The translations under genes were made by a program, and so were the position numbers. Shown one piece after another: positions 22,836 through 34,908 of a stretch of 64,000 nt of DNA. A model generated the notes under the pieces. The model was not told the DNA's origin. It searched no databases and worked only from the letters and a program-made list of their open reading frames with translations. The stretch's first letter is position 1. Every line of letters starts with the position of its first letter. The stretch spans positions 176,056-240,055 of the forward strand of contig QANZ01037024.1 in assembly GCA_003254925.1 (NCBI GenBank), written 5' to 3'. Source of the DNA: Chamaecrista fasciculata (Eukaryota > Streptophyta > Magnoliopsida > Fabales > Fabaceae).

Positions 22836-23410
22836 GATTCTTTGGAACGATCTGCCACCGTTACAAAGGAAAGGGTTCTTTGGAACGATCTGCCACCGTT
22901 ACAAAGGAAAGGGTTCTTTGGAACGATCTGCCACCGCTACAAAGGAAAGGGTTCTTTGGAACGATCTGCCACCGCTACAAAGAAAATGGTTCTTTTGGAA
23001 CGATCTTCCACCGTTACAAAGGAAAGGATTCTTTGAAATGATCTGCCACCGCTACAAAGGAAAGGGTTGTTTGGAATGATCTGCCACCGTTACAAAGGAA
23101 AGGGTTCTTTTGGAACGATCTGCCACCGCTACAAAGGAAAGGGTTATTTGGAACGATCTGCCACCGCTACAAAAAAAAAATGATTCTTTGGAACGATCTT
23201 CCACCGTTATAAAGGAAAGGGTTCTTTGGAACGATCTGCCACCGCTACAAAGGAAAGGGTTCTTTGGAACGATCTGCCACCATTACAAAGAAAATGGGTC
23301 TTTGGAACGATCTGCCATCGCTACAAAGGAAAGGGTTCTTTGAAACGATCTGCCACCATTACAAAGAAATGGGGTCTTTGGTACGATTTGCCACCGTTAC
23401 AAAGGAAAAG
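22836..23410. repeat. Tandem array, 38-bp unit, about 15 copies
   Basis: Unit begins 'ggttctttggaacgatctgc' and continues 'caccgttacaaaggaaag'. Fifteen successive copies can be read, most 38 bp, with single-base indels in a few and alternating caccgt/caccgc variants. 38 is not a multiple of three, so three repeats restore the frame and several frames stay open by chance. Not a protein gene. Confidence 0.9.
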
Positions 23411-23416
23411 GGGTTC

Positions 23417-24092
23417 TTTACCATGGTGGTATCGAAACGAGGAGCATTTGACAGCACCTTGATGGTACCGGTCAAAAATTATCTTCTAACCTTGAACGAG
23501 ACTCTTCGTTTATACCATGATGGTATCAAAACGAGGAGCATTTGACGGTACCTTGATGGTGTCGGCCAAACAGAAATTATCTTCTAACCTTGAACGAGAC
23601 TTTTCGTTTGCACCATGATGGTATCGAAACGAAGAGCATTTGACAGCACCTTGCTGGTACCGGTCAAAAATCATCTTCTAACCTTGAACGAGACTCTTTG
23701 TTTGTACTATGATGGTATCGAAACGAGGAGCATTTGACGGTACCTTGATGGTGCCGGCCAAACAGAAATTATCTTCAAATGTTAAAAGGGACTCTTCGTT
23801 TGTACCATGATGGTATCGAAACGAAGACCATTTGACAACACCTTGATGGTACCGGTCAAAAATTATCTTCTAACCTTGAACGAGACTCTTCGTTTGTACC
23901 ATGATGGTATCGAAACGAGGAGCATTTGACGGTACCTTGATGGTGCCGGCCAAACAGAAATTATCTTCTAACCTTGAACGAGACTTTTCGTTTGCACCAT
24001 GATGGTATCAAAATGAAGAGCATTTGACAGCACCTTGCTGGTACCGGCCAAACAGAAATTATCTTCAAATGTTAAAAGGGACTCTTCGTCTG
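23417..24092. repeat. Tandem array, 94/98-bp alternating units (about 192-bp dimer), about 7 copies
   Basis: Unit contains ccatgatggtatcgaaacga, catttgac(a/g)g, 'accttgatggtaccggtcaa' and 'ttctaaccttgaacgagact'. Copies alternate mostly between a 94-bp form (gacagcacc... ccggtcaaaaatt) and a 98-bp form (gacggtacc... ccggccaaacagaaatt), giving a higher-order dimer. It directly abuts the 38-bp array, so both probably belong to the same repeat-rich element. Confidence 0.85.
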
Positions 24093-24613
24093 TACCCTTC
24101 AAGCCATCTGACAGTTTTGACCCTTTGCTAGAGAGGAGTTGTCCTGCCAAGAGAATTAGCACAATTTGAATTGTTTCTATGCAAGTGAATTTTCTTAGTT
24201 TGAAAACATGTTTTAAAAATTAGCCAATTCTAATTTTATTAGAGAAATAAGGCTAGCAGACATAATACATGTTATATGAAAGAGTAGAGGGAAAAAACTT
24301 GTTGAATGAACAAAGTTTCAATTTTGTTGAAATGAAAGGATTTATAAGGCGAATGATCTGCCTTTATGAATGATGGAGAGAGCTGTCTCGCGATAATCAA
24401 CATTTTATATGAATCTGCATGCTACCATGGATATGCATATGTTAGGTAGGTGATACCCCAATCTTTGAGGAGAACATTTTTACCTTGGTATTTGGAAGAT
24501 GAATTTGACAAAAAAATGCCCCAGCTTCGGGTCTTTTCGTGTTAAAAGGGTGTCCCATCCTTGGTCGTGGAATGAGAGAATGCCCCACCTCTGGGGGTCG
24601 CTTGTATTTAAAT

Positions 24614-24832
24614 GAATGAAGGGATACTCTAGCTTTGGTAGCTTATATTTATTTATGGTGGCTTTGTGGAAATGAAAGGTTGCCCCAATTTTTATGGTGG
24701 CTTATGTTTAGGAATGAAGGGATGCCCCAATTTTTGTGGTGGCTTGTGTTTGGGAATGAAGGGATGCCCCAATTTTTATGGTGGCTTATGAAGGAATGAA
24801 AGGATACCCCAATTTTTATAGCTAATGCCTTG
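24614..24832. repeat. Tandem array, about 42-bp unit, 4-5 copies
   Basis: Repeats of 'aatgaagggatgccccaatt' followed by 'tttatggtggcttatgtttagg', with looser flanking copies (gaatgccccacctctgg, atgccccagcttcggg) from about 24515. Noncoding. Part of the same repeat-rich tract as the two preceding arrays. Confidence 0.75.
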
Positions 24833-26195
24833 AACATTTCCTTTAGAGGGGTGCCCCTGGTCTAGGCTCAGGATTGCATTAAAGATAGACGAATGATGCT
24901 TCTGCTTGACATGCTTTATTTGAAAGTTCATGTTAGGATTTTGGAGGGATTTGAACATTATCCTCATTTTTGTCTTGCCCCTATTTGGGCATGACAATTG
25001 AATGTACCTCAATAAGGACTTTAAAGGCTTGTAACGTGGCTTAGGTGATTGGCTTTTGAAATGAAAGATATTAGGCTCAATATATATATGTACCCATACC
25101 CTACTTACACCTTTGCTTGATTTCTTCACCTTCTTTCAATCAAGTTTATACTAGAGTTCATTTGACAAGAGAAAATCTTTTAGGGTTGTAATGTGGCTTG
25201 ATGGGTAAATCTGATGGGTTTTGAAAGAAATGATGAATAGGCCCAAACATGGATATTGGATCGTAACGAGGATTTTTGAAGAATTCTGTAGCTCATGACT
25301 TTCTTTGAATCTTTGATTTTCGAGAGATTTTCTCTTCGACATTTCTGCTCATTTCTTCCCTTTTTTTTTTGTGTATTGCCTTTGGAAATTTTTTATTTCT
25401 TTTATTTGAACTGCCTATCCGTGTAACGGTCTAGGCGATAGTCATTTTCTTTTTTTTTTTTTTGGAAGAGTACATTCTGGTGTCATGAGCTACTTTTGTA
25501 TGGAAATCCTCGTTATTCCAAATGTTAATTTTGTAGAGGTGTTTTTTTTTGAAGAACGACTTTGATTGGCTCAAAGGGTTTAACGTTGGTGAAAAATTGT
25601 ATGGGATAAATGAAGAAAATTAAATCTTCTCTTGTCATCTGAATTTCTAGCATAAAGATGTTGAAAGATTGCCCGTCCCCGGTTATTAATCAATTGAGGT
25701 TAAATTTAGAAACTCCTACTTCTGGCTCAAATAGGGTAACAAGGGATAAACTCCTTTATTTTTTTTCGAGAAAAGCAAACAATGCCTTGTATCATTGGTA
25801 CATCAATTTCACACGAGACGGATTCTTTAGTTGAGCTTAATTTGAGCTCTTTCTTGATTCAGCAGATGCATCGGATTGTCGTTGACATTTTGAAATGTTT
25901 AGGGTTTGCGATTTATGCATATACATAGTATCGAGAGATTCACGCAAAATTGAAGATCATCGCTTTTTGATGAAAGCTTCAATGTTATATTTTTTATAGC
26001 ATGAAGAAATGGGAGTGTGAAAAGGAATGGGGATAGAAGTTTATGAAACAGGAGAAATGCAAAAGCGCATGCAAAAATGACTGCTTTTTATTAAATCCTT
26101 ATTTCAAAAATAAAACCTAGAATGGTTATGGCTAAAATGTATTGATCCAAAAATAAAAGAAAGAAATAAAACACTTGCAAGTAAACAACTAAAAA
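24833..26195. other. Repeat-derived non-genic DNA
   Basis: No gene or recognisable domain. T-rich tracts (25360, 25452) and phrases such as 'gcccctatttgggcatgaca' and 'gtgtaacggtctaggcgata' suggest the rest of a decayed retroelement that began near 20360, but no coding relic supports this. Confidence 0.3.
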
Positions 26196-26560
26196 TGAGC
26201 TTCTGCTTTTGGTCCCATATCTTTTGCTCAGGTTGCAAATTTGGTCTCGTGTTGCACTTTTAGTCCCGTATCTTAAGGTTGCAAATTTGGTTTCTGTTGT
26301 ACTTTTGGTCTCATATCTTTGGGTCAGGTTGTATAATTGGTCCTATATCTTTGAGTCATGTGGGATTGATGGTGAAACTTTTTGCAAAGATATGAGACCA
26401 ATTCTACAACTTGACCAAAAAATATAGGACCAAAAGTGATACTGGGCCAAATCTGCAACCTTTTGCAAAGATATGAGACCAAAAGTGTAACAAAAAATGT
26501 TATGGGACCAAATTGACACTTGAGCACAAGTTATGGGACCAAAAGTGCACTTTGATCTAA
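26196..26560. mobile_element. MITE of the 'tttggtcccatatctttt' family
   Basis: Left end gcttttggtcccatatcttt and right end, inverted, gtgcacttttggtcccataa are similar inverted repeats. The interior alternates 'tttggtctcatatcttt' modules in both orientations, as in the elements at 3156-3842 and 3990-4355. I found no clean target duplication. Confidence 0.5.
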
Positions 26561-27595
26561 AAGGTAATATGAATTTCTCTGTTTGGTGGACCTACGTTTT
26601 TCATGTTCCTCGATCAGTAGGTGTACCTATTTTATAAACTGACTACTGTTTATACATACATATTTGATATATGTTACCATGGTAGGAGATAAAATTAACT
26701 ATGATATGTTGCATTTATTTCATCAAATAATTGGCAGGCTCTTTCAAGTTGGGTTTGTTTTGTTTCAACTTTTGATGATCAATTTAATTTTTAAATTATT
26801 TATCTTATAACAATTTTAGATTTTTATAGTGATTTTCAAAAATATGTTCATCTGAAAATTTCATTTTCAGTTCAGTTCCTCACAAAATAATTGGTCCGTG
26901 ATTTTGTTTATCAATCCAAGTTTTGATTATTGAGGTGATAAAGTGCCACAGTAAGTGTCACTTTCTAATATTACTTAAATATCTCTCAACAAATTGGTTT
27001 TCTCTCTTTGTTTTGGCCAATGACAGAGTTTTTCTTTCAAATCCTGCCCAACCCTGTGTCTGATTAGTACTATAGCATACAATAGAGTTCTTGGATTTCA
27101 GTCCCTAGCTTAATAGAATTGCAATGTTTTAAGATCCCAAACCAGCAGATTTTAGGATTGACACACTAATAATTAATAGAAATATCTTCTCAAACAATAT
27201 ACAGTGCCCAGACAATGAGCATATTTGCATAATGCTACTTGTGAATTTCCAATTTCATTGCAGACATGTCGTAGGTAGATGATTTCACAATTTTCCCCAA
27301 CCTGAAATTCAAGAGGAAACCTTCATAATTTTATAACAAGAATGAGGTACGTACTAAGATAATTGAATAAGAATTATGTAATTAGCAAAGCCAGACTTAA
27401 AAAGTATTTAGGAAATGTCATGCTTAACTTTGATTTTTACTATTGTCACAAAAGAAATGAATGAAAAGGCAAATGTTTAGTTGAAAAAACATGCAGAAAG
27501 AAGACAAAACAAGGAAAGAAAATTAAATATTATGAAAAATAAAATCCTAATGGTATGAAATTGTAGAATAGTAGTGAGGAATAACACCTTCACCT
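26561..27595 (-). other. G5 3' flank and predicted 3'-UTR exon
   Basis: No gene in 26561-26950. From about 26960 the DNA matches 32890-32980, 48110-48420 and 57220-57310 (ggccaatgacag, ttctcaaacaatatacagtg). About 27170-27302 is the conserved 3'-UTR exon with acceptor CTTGAATTTCAG|G, and 27303 to about 27590 is the inferred UTR intron. Confidence 0.45.
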
Positions 27596-30500
27596 TCATT
27601 CATTCCACAAGCAGGAAAAGGCATTTTTTATGTGATTTAGCTCTCTGGTCACATTTGTTATGTTCATTCTCTCATACGGCGATTCAGCTGAACAAGCAAG
27701 TCCAATCCTAAAAACTGAAGCTAAGAACTTGCGCAAATTAAGATTAACAAGGGCTTGGATCCCACCATTTTCTTCTTCATTTGTTGCAACTCCTTCACCT
27801 CTTGTGACTAAAATTGGATCAGCAATCTGTAGAAGATGATTTGGAAATGCAATCTTGACATAGTTATGAAGATCTTCATCATCTTTAAACATTTCATCTG
27901 TGGGTCTTTTTCCAGTAAACACTTCTAGTATTAGAATTCCAAAACTATACATGTCACCTTGTGACGACACCAAGGACCCCATCCCATATTCTGAAATAAA
28001 TGGAAAATTTGTCAATGGTGAGAAAGTATATATTCATTGCATTAATTTTTTAAATCATTCAAGAGAAAAAAAAAACTGTATTTATTTGAAGAATTTTCAA
28101 GTAAAATAAGATTAAGTACCTGGAGGTGCATAGCCAATAGTACCCTTTAATCCAGTTGTGTTGCTTTGATTATCAGAGACAAGTCTTGCTAAGCCAAAAT
28201 CACTCACATGAGCAACCATGTCTCCATCAAGAAGGATATTGCTTGGCTTTAAATCACAATGAATGATGCGTTGCTCACATTCGTTGTGAAGATAATGAAA
28301 TGCAGAAGCAACATCTATGATTACATTTAACCTTTGATGAAGAAGAAGTTCAGGAGGATTTGCATTTTCTGTACTTTGATGCAACCATTTTTCTAAGCTT
28401 CCGTTTTCCATGTACTCAAAGACAATAGCTTTAAATTCATCACCATTGTAGTCCATACTGGAGCAACATGTTAAAACTTTTACCAAATTCCGGTGTCTTA
28501 TATTTCTTAATGCATTGCATTCAACAATGAAACTCTTGTGAGCTCCCGTGGTTTGAAGGTTAAGGACCTTTATGGCAACAATTTCTTCAGAAAGATTTCC
28601 ACGATAAACAGAGCCAAAACCCCCTGATCCTATCAAATAGTTGATTGAGAATCCATCAGTTGCATTGTGCAAACATTGGTATGACACTTTGGAAAGCTGG
28701 TTGATTGTAGGCAAATCCAAGGAAGCCTTCTTGTTTCTTTTCTTGATATGATAAATAGCATAAATAAGTGACAATAGAAGCAAAGTAGCAACCACAAAAC
28801 TTATCAATGCTATCAACTTGAAATTCTGATGTTTTCTCTGTTTCGTAGCTTTCATTGGACATGGTGGTAGTTGCAACTTCAATATACCTCCACATAGCTT
28901 ACTATTACCAATGACAGATATGGCACTAGAATTGCGAAAGACACCTTGGTTTGGTACCTCACCTTCCAGCATGTTAAAAGAAACATCCAAGTACCTTAAC
29001 ATTGGAATATCTTGCAAGCCTTTTGGGATTGGTCCCGTCAAGTTATTGCTTGATAGGTCTAAATGTTGAAGACTTTTTAATGAAGCCAAAGATGAAGGGA
29101 TGATTCCTTGGAAAGAATTCCCTCCTAAATAGAGGTACTCTAAGACCATGCACTGTCCAATGGTTTCAGGAATTTGACTAGAGAGATGGTTGTAAGAAAC
29201 ATCGAACTTATTAATGTTCTTCAGTGTGCCAACCTCAGCAGGTAGATTGCCACTGAATGAATTTCTTGACAAATTTAGGACAACTAGTCTTGAAGAGGAA
29301 AGACTAAAAAACCTCATGGGAATGACTCCATTAAGGTTGTTTAGTGAAAGGTCCAAAACTTGTAACCTCGGACAATTTACAACACCTTGAGATATGTTTC
29401 CCTCCAAGGCATTATTTGATAAGTTTAGATGAAACAATTGAGTGAGGTTCCCTATGACTGATGGTATCTCTCCTGACAGTTTGTTTGCACTCAAACTTAA
29501 CATTTGCATCTTTTGAAATTTGCCAAAAGTAGCTGGAATGATTTGTGTGAGATGGTTGAAACTCATATCCAAACGTGACAAGTTAAATAGACTCCCTATA
29601 GATTCTGGGATTGTTCCATATATATTATTATGAGAAAGATCTAATTCTTGGAGTTGCTTGGGCAAATTGCCTATGGAATTTGGCAAGCGACCTCCAAAAT
29701 TGTTGGAGCTGAAATCCAAGTAACTCAACTTACTACAGTTTGCCAATGATTTCAAAAAATCCAAGTCCTTGGTTGAATTATGACCTAGATTGTTTTGAGC
29801 AAAAGATAGCCACTGAATATCTTGTAACTTTCCTAGATCACTTGGAACTTCTCCTGACAAACTATTAAAACCAATATCAAGTATTTGAAGGAAAGATGCA
29901 TTTGTGATGGAAGTTGGGATTGGACCTGAGATTTTATTGTCACCAATTTCAAAATATATGAGGTTAGGCAGGGTGAGGAACAAGTTGGGTGGAAGAGATC
30001 CATTGAATTTATTGGATGGAAATGCAATTACTTGGAGAGATGACAAATTGTAAATAGAGGAAGGAAGTTTACCAGAGAGTTTGTTAACACCTACTCCCAC
30101 ATGTATCAAATTTTTCATTCCACCTATTTCCTCTGGTATACTTCCTTCCAAGTTGTTATCACCTAAATAGATATCAGTCATGGAAGAGAGATTCCTCACA
30201 GAATATGGAATTTTTCCTGTTAAATTGTTGCTAAAAAGATACAGCAACTCAAGCTTGCGGAGGGAACCAATTTCTGATGGTATTTTGCCAGTAAGATTAT
30301 TTTGATTAAAACCTAAGTACCTGAGTTGAGAGCAGCTTGTGATGTTGATAGGAATTTCTCCACTGAATGTATTATTTGAGAGATAGATTCTTTGGAGTCT
30401 GTATAAACGACCCAACTCTTGAGGGATTTCTCCATACAAGTTGTTGCCTCTGAGAGTAATAGATCTTATGAAGGAGAGGTTTCCAACATGGGGTGATAAC

Positions 30501-30766
30501 AATCCCTTCAAGCTATATCCCTCTATTGACAAACTTTGAACTCTTTGGTGTTTGGTGCTGCAAGTGATGCCATACCAGTTGCAAAAGTGAGTAGAATGAT
30601 TCCAAGAAGCCAGAATGTGAAAAGGGTCATGGGATATTGATTCTTTGAATTTCAACAATGCCAAATGATCACTCTCATTTCCTAATCTTGCTGAAATTGC
30701 AGCTCCTTCATTGCCCAGGAACCATAAAGAAGTAAACACAAGAAGCAAGAGAAGTTGAAGAAACAT
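27596..30766 (-). CDS. G5: LRR receptor-like Ser/Thr kinase, subfamily XII, intact
   Basis: Exon 1 is 28120-30766, the intron 27991-28119 and exon 2 is 27596-27990; spliced product 1013 aa. The start MFLQLLLLLVFTSLWFLG gives a typical signal peptide ending near GAAISA. Then LRR N-cap (LGNESDHLALLKF ... CNWYGITC), about 21-22 LRRs, C-cap KLCGG...LPPCP, membrane helix (LIALISFVVATLLLLSLIYA), and kinase: P-loop IGSGGFGSVYRG about residue 712, Lys about 734, HCDLKPSN about 839, DFG about 857, APPEYG across the intron, then the exon-2 lobe (SFGILILEVFTGKRPTDEMF) ending SCLWNE. The HCD catalytic motif makes it non-RD, a class known mainly from pattern-recognition receptors. No disabling change seen. 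Ligand unknown. Confidence 0.93.
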
Positions 30767-32260
30767 GGTGGACCAAAAATTGAAGCATAATCACACTGAC
30801 AGGGGTAAATGCATGCGTTGGTGTACATTCCTTTTCAGAGTGTCATGAAAAACTGTGTAATTCAATAATGATGCTTTCTGTCTTCCACTGTTGTCTATGA
30901 TTATCCAATTGTTTGTGGACACTCTTCTTATCATGAAAAAAAAAATTATAATAATTTACTTTCATGATTAGTGGCACATTATTGTTATACAACTCAATAT
31001 AGGAAGGATTAGATTGTGATGAGGAATGAAATTTTAAATATTAAATCAATCAACTCAAAAATTCTAACAATGCTAAGATAATTTAAGGGCTAAAGTGATA
31101 GTTTTAATTCCCATTTAAAACGAAATTGGTTGAATTCTTACTTGAAATGATCTATTTTTATGTACAAAATACTAGGATGTTTCAAAGTATAGTTGTGGAC
31201 TCGTAGTCTATGTTACATTATTGAGTATGGTTATTTTTACAAGAATAAATTACACAAAAGGGCCTTGTGATTTGACCCATTTTCAGATAGGGTTCTTATA
31301 GTTTAATAAGTGTCAAATAGGGTCCTGTGGTTTACTCTGTTAACAAAAAGGGTCATGAGGTATATTTTCGTCTAAAATTTGACGGAAACCTTAGCTAATA
31401 TACTATTTTAAGACTCTAACTATTAATTTTTATGCGTTTGACTCCTTATTTGTATGAAATTTGACGGAAATCTTAGCTAAAATACTATTTTAAGATCCTA
31501 ACTATTACTATGAAACTTTTCTTTTTTTGTGTCAAAGTCCTCCTCTCATACAAATAAGGAGTCATACGCATAAAAATTAATAGTTAGGGTCTTAAAATAG
31601 CATTTTAGCCAAAATTTCCGTCAAATTTTAGACCGAAATATACCTCATGACCCTTTTTGTTAACGTAGAAAACCATATAGACCCTATTTGACAATTTTTA
31701 AACCACAGGGACCCTATCTGAAAATGGGTCAAACACAGGACTTTTTGTGTAATTTACCCTTTTTATAAATTATGGGTATGGTATGACATAATATATTAAA
31801 AAATTATAAAAATATTATATATGTATAATAATTTTTCATTTAATAATTAGAGAATTTTTGTTTTTAAGTTACATTAATTATTAAGAATTAAAGAACCGTG
31901 AATTCAGTTCACTATTATTTCTCAAACAATATAATAATTAAAAAAAAATTGCAAGTCGATCCCACTCACATGCTTAAAGTCTTAGAGAGATAAGATCATA
32001 AGAATGTAACAGTGGACACTTAATGTTATAATATTGATTAAATATTATTATTGTATTAAAAAGTGGGCAAGCAAAGTTCAGAAAGAAAATGGCAAAAGTC
32101 AGTTTCAGCTTCCATACTACAAGTTGTAGGTAAATGACCCCACTGCATATACTTGACAGTTGTGTATTTGAGTGACAGAGTATCCAATGTGGAAAAAATA
32201 GTTCACGGCTTGATATGTCATAATCATGATGGATTTTCAAAATCCATACAAACAAATTTG
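30767..32260 (-). promoter_or_regulatory. 5' flank of G5, interrupted by a MITE
   Basis: 30780-31233 and 31769-32260 together match the G6 flank (38090-39150): 'ttgtttgtggacactcttct', 'cgaaattggttgaattctta', 'gcaaaagtcagtttcagctt', 'gacagagtatccaatgtgga'. This flank is unrelated to the G1/G2/G4 type, so G5 and G6 share a different promoter class. Confidence 0.55.
31243..31759. mobile_element. MULE-MITE, 517 bp, related to the Pack-MULE at 17155
   Basis: Long inverted arms of about 230 bp with the same modules as 17155-18289 (taaattacacaaaa, cccattttcagataggg, tactattttaagactctaac). Flanked by tttttacaa (31234-31242) and tttttataa (31760-31768), 9 bp with one mismatch. The paralogous G6 flank has the uninterrupted 'ggttatttttataaattat' at about 38697-38715. 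Carries no captured gene. Confidence 0.82.
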
Positions 32261-33000
32261 ATCAAACTGAATAAAATTTGATTAAAAATGTATTAAAATT
32301 GAATGATTTGATCTGATTAACAATTTAAACATATAATTAACTAATAAATGGACCACTAATATTTTCATATAACTTTTTTTTTACTTATATTGTGTTATAT
32401 ATTATTACATTAATTAAAAAATTATTAATTAATCTTTATTTTTATCAGATTTTTTATTATGTTCTCTTGTTAAATCATAAATTTTTTTTATCTCAAATAA
32501 TGTCTAACTACTATTCTTCGTCATATAATTTTATTTTCTCAAATTTTTGATTTTATTTATTATTTTTCTTAACTTATTCTATAAATTAGTCTTGTTACTC
32601 ATAAACACTATTTTCTTTTCTAATTTTATAATTAATTCATAAAAACAATTAATAAATTTCTTAACCGTTCCAATCGATCGTCCAAACTATCTATTTATGG
32701 GTTTTATTTGTTTGGTTAGACAAATTACTTTTAACCGTTTAGTTAAGAATTACTTCAAACTGATGTAAGTGATTCAGTTTAAAATTTTGTTCAAAACCAA
32801 AAAACACCCCTACTAATCACACATGACCCGTACATTAACGGAATCCGTTGCATTTTAGCCAATTACAAATAGTAGTAAAGTGTGAAAACACTAAATATAA
32901 TATTAAATATCTCTTAACAACTTTGTTTTCTCTCTTTGGTTTGGCCAATGACAGGGTTTTCCTTTTGAACAACTTGTGTCTACAATCAGCTCAAATATGT
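32200..33000. repeat. Segmental duplicate of 47080-48200
   Basis: Long collinear match to the DNA downstream of G7: 'cggattttcaaaatccatac'-like, 'gaatgatttgatctgattaa', 'tgttctcttgtt', 'cattaacggaatccgttgca', 'ctctttggtttggccaatga'. This copy lacks the SINE and MITE found in the other, and ends where the copia relic begins. AT-rich, no gene. Confidence 0.7.
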
Positions 33001-33199
33001 ATAACTCTCATATATTTCTCATTAAAAGATGAAGATTACAACCCAAATATTTATAGAAATAGAAATACAATGAGAAGAAAACCTAACAACTTACTCAGCT
33101 GGAAGATACCAGACTTCTTAAAACAAAAATAACAAACTGCTAAAATGACATTTTCACTCCCAGTATACTTTTTATATTTACAGTTTACTCCCAGTATAC

Positions 33200-33960
33200 T
33201 CTTCATCCCCCTCAAGTGGGAAGGGTTAGAAACCATTCCCAACTTTCCTCTGATAAACACAAACTGAGGTTGAAAAAGAGACTTTGTAAAAATGTCTGCG
33301 AGCTGTAGTTGAGTAGAAATATGCAAAAATTTGATAAAACCAGCTCATGAACACTGGATTCGACGAGATGTGGATAGCAGCCTGATTATCACAATAAAAT
33401 GGTATAGGATAGGATATAGTAACAGCAAGATCCTTTAATAGGTATGAAATCCATAACAATTCACATACACTAGTCGCCATACTTCTATACTCTACTTCAC
33501 ATACATGAGGACCTTGAAACTGTGAGCTGCTTTTTAGATTTCCATGATATTAAAGAACCAGGAAAAGAAACACAATACCCAGTAATTGATCTTCTAGTTG
33601 TAGGGCATGATGCCCAATCTGAATCACAGTAAGAAATTAACTCAGGTATACCCTCTGCAGAATAAAACAAACCTATATCTAAAGTACCCCTGAGATAACG
33701 AACCACTTGTAATGCATTATCCCAATGAGAATGAGTAGGAGCAGCCACATGTTGACTAAGCTGCTGTACAGAAAAAGAAATATCAGGACGTGTCATATTC
33801 AAGTATAAAAGCCTTCCCACTAACCTTCGTAAGCCTCGACATCATTATACATAGGAGAAGCCTCATCAAACTTATGGTTCCTAGGCATAGGAATAAAAGA
33901 ACACTTAGAATCCTACAAACCAGTATCCTTAAGAATGTCACGTTAATTGATACAAAAACG
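33200..33960 (-). pseudogene. Ty1/copia retrotransposon relic (end of RT and RNaseH)
   Basis: Minus-strand peptides match the C-terminal part of copia Pol in order: DILKDTGL (RT tail), GRLLYLNMTRPDISFSVQQL, VVRYLRGTLDIGLFYS, YCDSDWASCPTTRRSITGYC, ISWKSKKQ, then in a shifted frame ELLWISYLLKDL, PFYCDNQAAIHISSNP and LADIFTKSLF. Stops and at least two frame changes disable it. A purine-rich cacttgaggggg near 33208-33219 could be the polypurine tract. No integrase or LTR pair was found, so this is a 5'-truncated fragment. Confidence 0.88.
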
Positions 33961-34500
33961 TTTTTCTATCCTTTGCAACGGCAAAGCCGTTGCCTCATCC
34001 TGTAATTTTAACAACAGATTTAAAAAGTGTCACTAATGATGAAGTTTTGACATATTATCTTTATAATGATGTTAGGTTAACAATTCATTTAAAAGTTAAA
34101 TGAAGGAAATTAAATTAATAATATGTGAATTCGAGAGAATTTTAATAATTTACCACTACATTCCTATTTTTTAAGGATGTTTAAAGTGAGCAAATAGAGA
34201 AAAGATGAAAAGTACTCCACATTCCCATACACTTACTAAAAGATTTTAATCTTTCACTAGGGTTTATTTTTTCATAAATCATCTCTTGCCAATCTTATTT
34301 GAAAATTGCATTTTGTTTAAAAGCATATTCATTTTAAAAGTTTTTATTAATGAACTTTTTCTTTTCGTCTGTTAAAGCAGAATCGTAGTAATAGTCATTA
34401 AATTTGAACGTAAATAAAAGTTACAACCGCTAGTTACAAACATAATACAAACAATAAAAGTTCCAATTGGATGGACACACTAAAAATTAATAAAAAAAAA
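33961..34500. other. Non-genic AT-rich spacer
   Basis: Homology to copia stops abruptly near 33966. No ORF, repeat or RNA gene recognised until the G6 3'-UTR exon (about 34500-34633). Confidence 0.35.
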
Positions 34501-34908
34501 ATACTCTCAATCAATATACAGGGCACACACTACGAGCATATTTGCATAAAACTAATTGTGAATTTCCTGTTTCACGGCAGACACATTGTAGGTAGATGAT
34601 TTCACATTGAATATTTCACAAGTTTCTGCAACCTGAAATTCAAGAACAAACCCTCATAATTTTATAACAACAATGAATTATGAGAATTGTCATGCTTAAC
34701 TTTAAATTTTACTATTAACATAAATGAAACAAATGAAATGGCAAATGTATAGTTAAAAAAATCATGCCGAAAGAAGAGTAGAAGACAAAAAAAAAGGACA
34801 AGAAATTAAATATCAAGAAAACAATCATAATAATAGCATGAAATTTAGAAGTTTGAGTGTAGGAATGGAACCTTCACAATTATTATTTTGGGGTTATTAT
34901 GGATGTAG

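Noticed and set aside
22729-23462. Overlapping plus-strand ORFs with repeated peptides (GSLERSATATKERVLWNDLP type)
   Set aside because: They are the 38-bp tandem repeat read in different frames. The frames stay open only because the unit lacks stops; no start context or domain.
22836-24092. CRISPR array
   Set aside because: The sequence is plant nuclear DNA, and units are head-to-tail without unique spacers.
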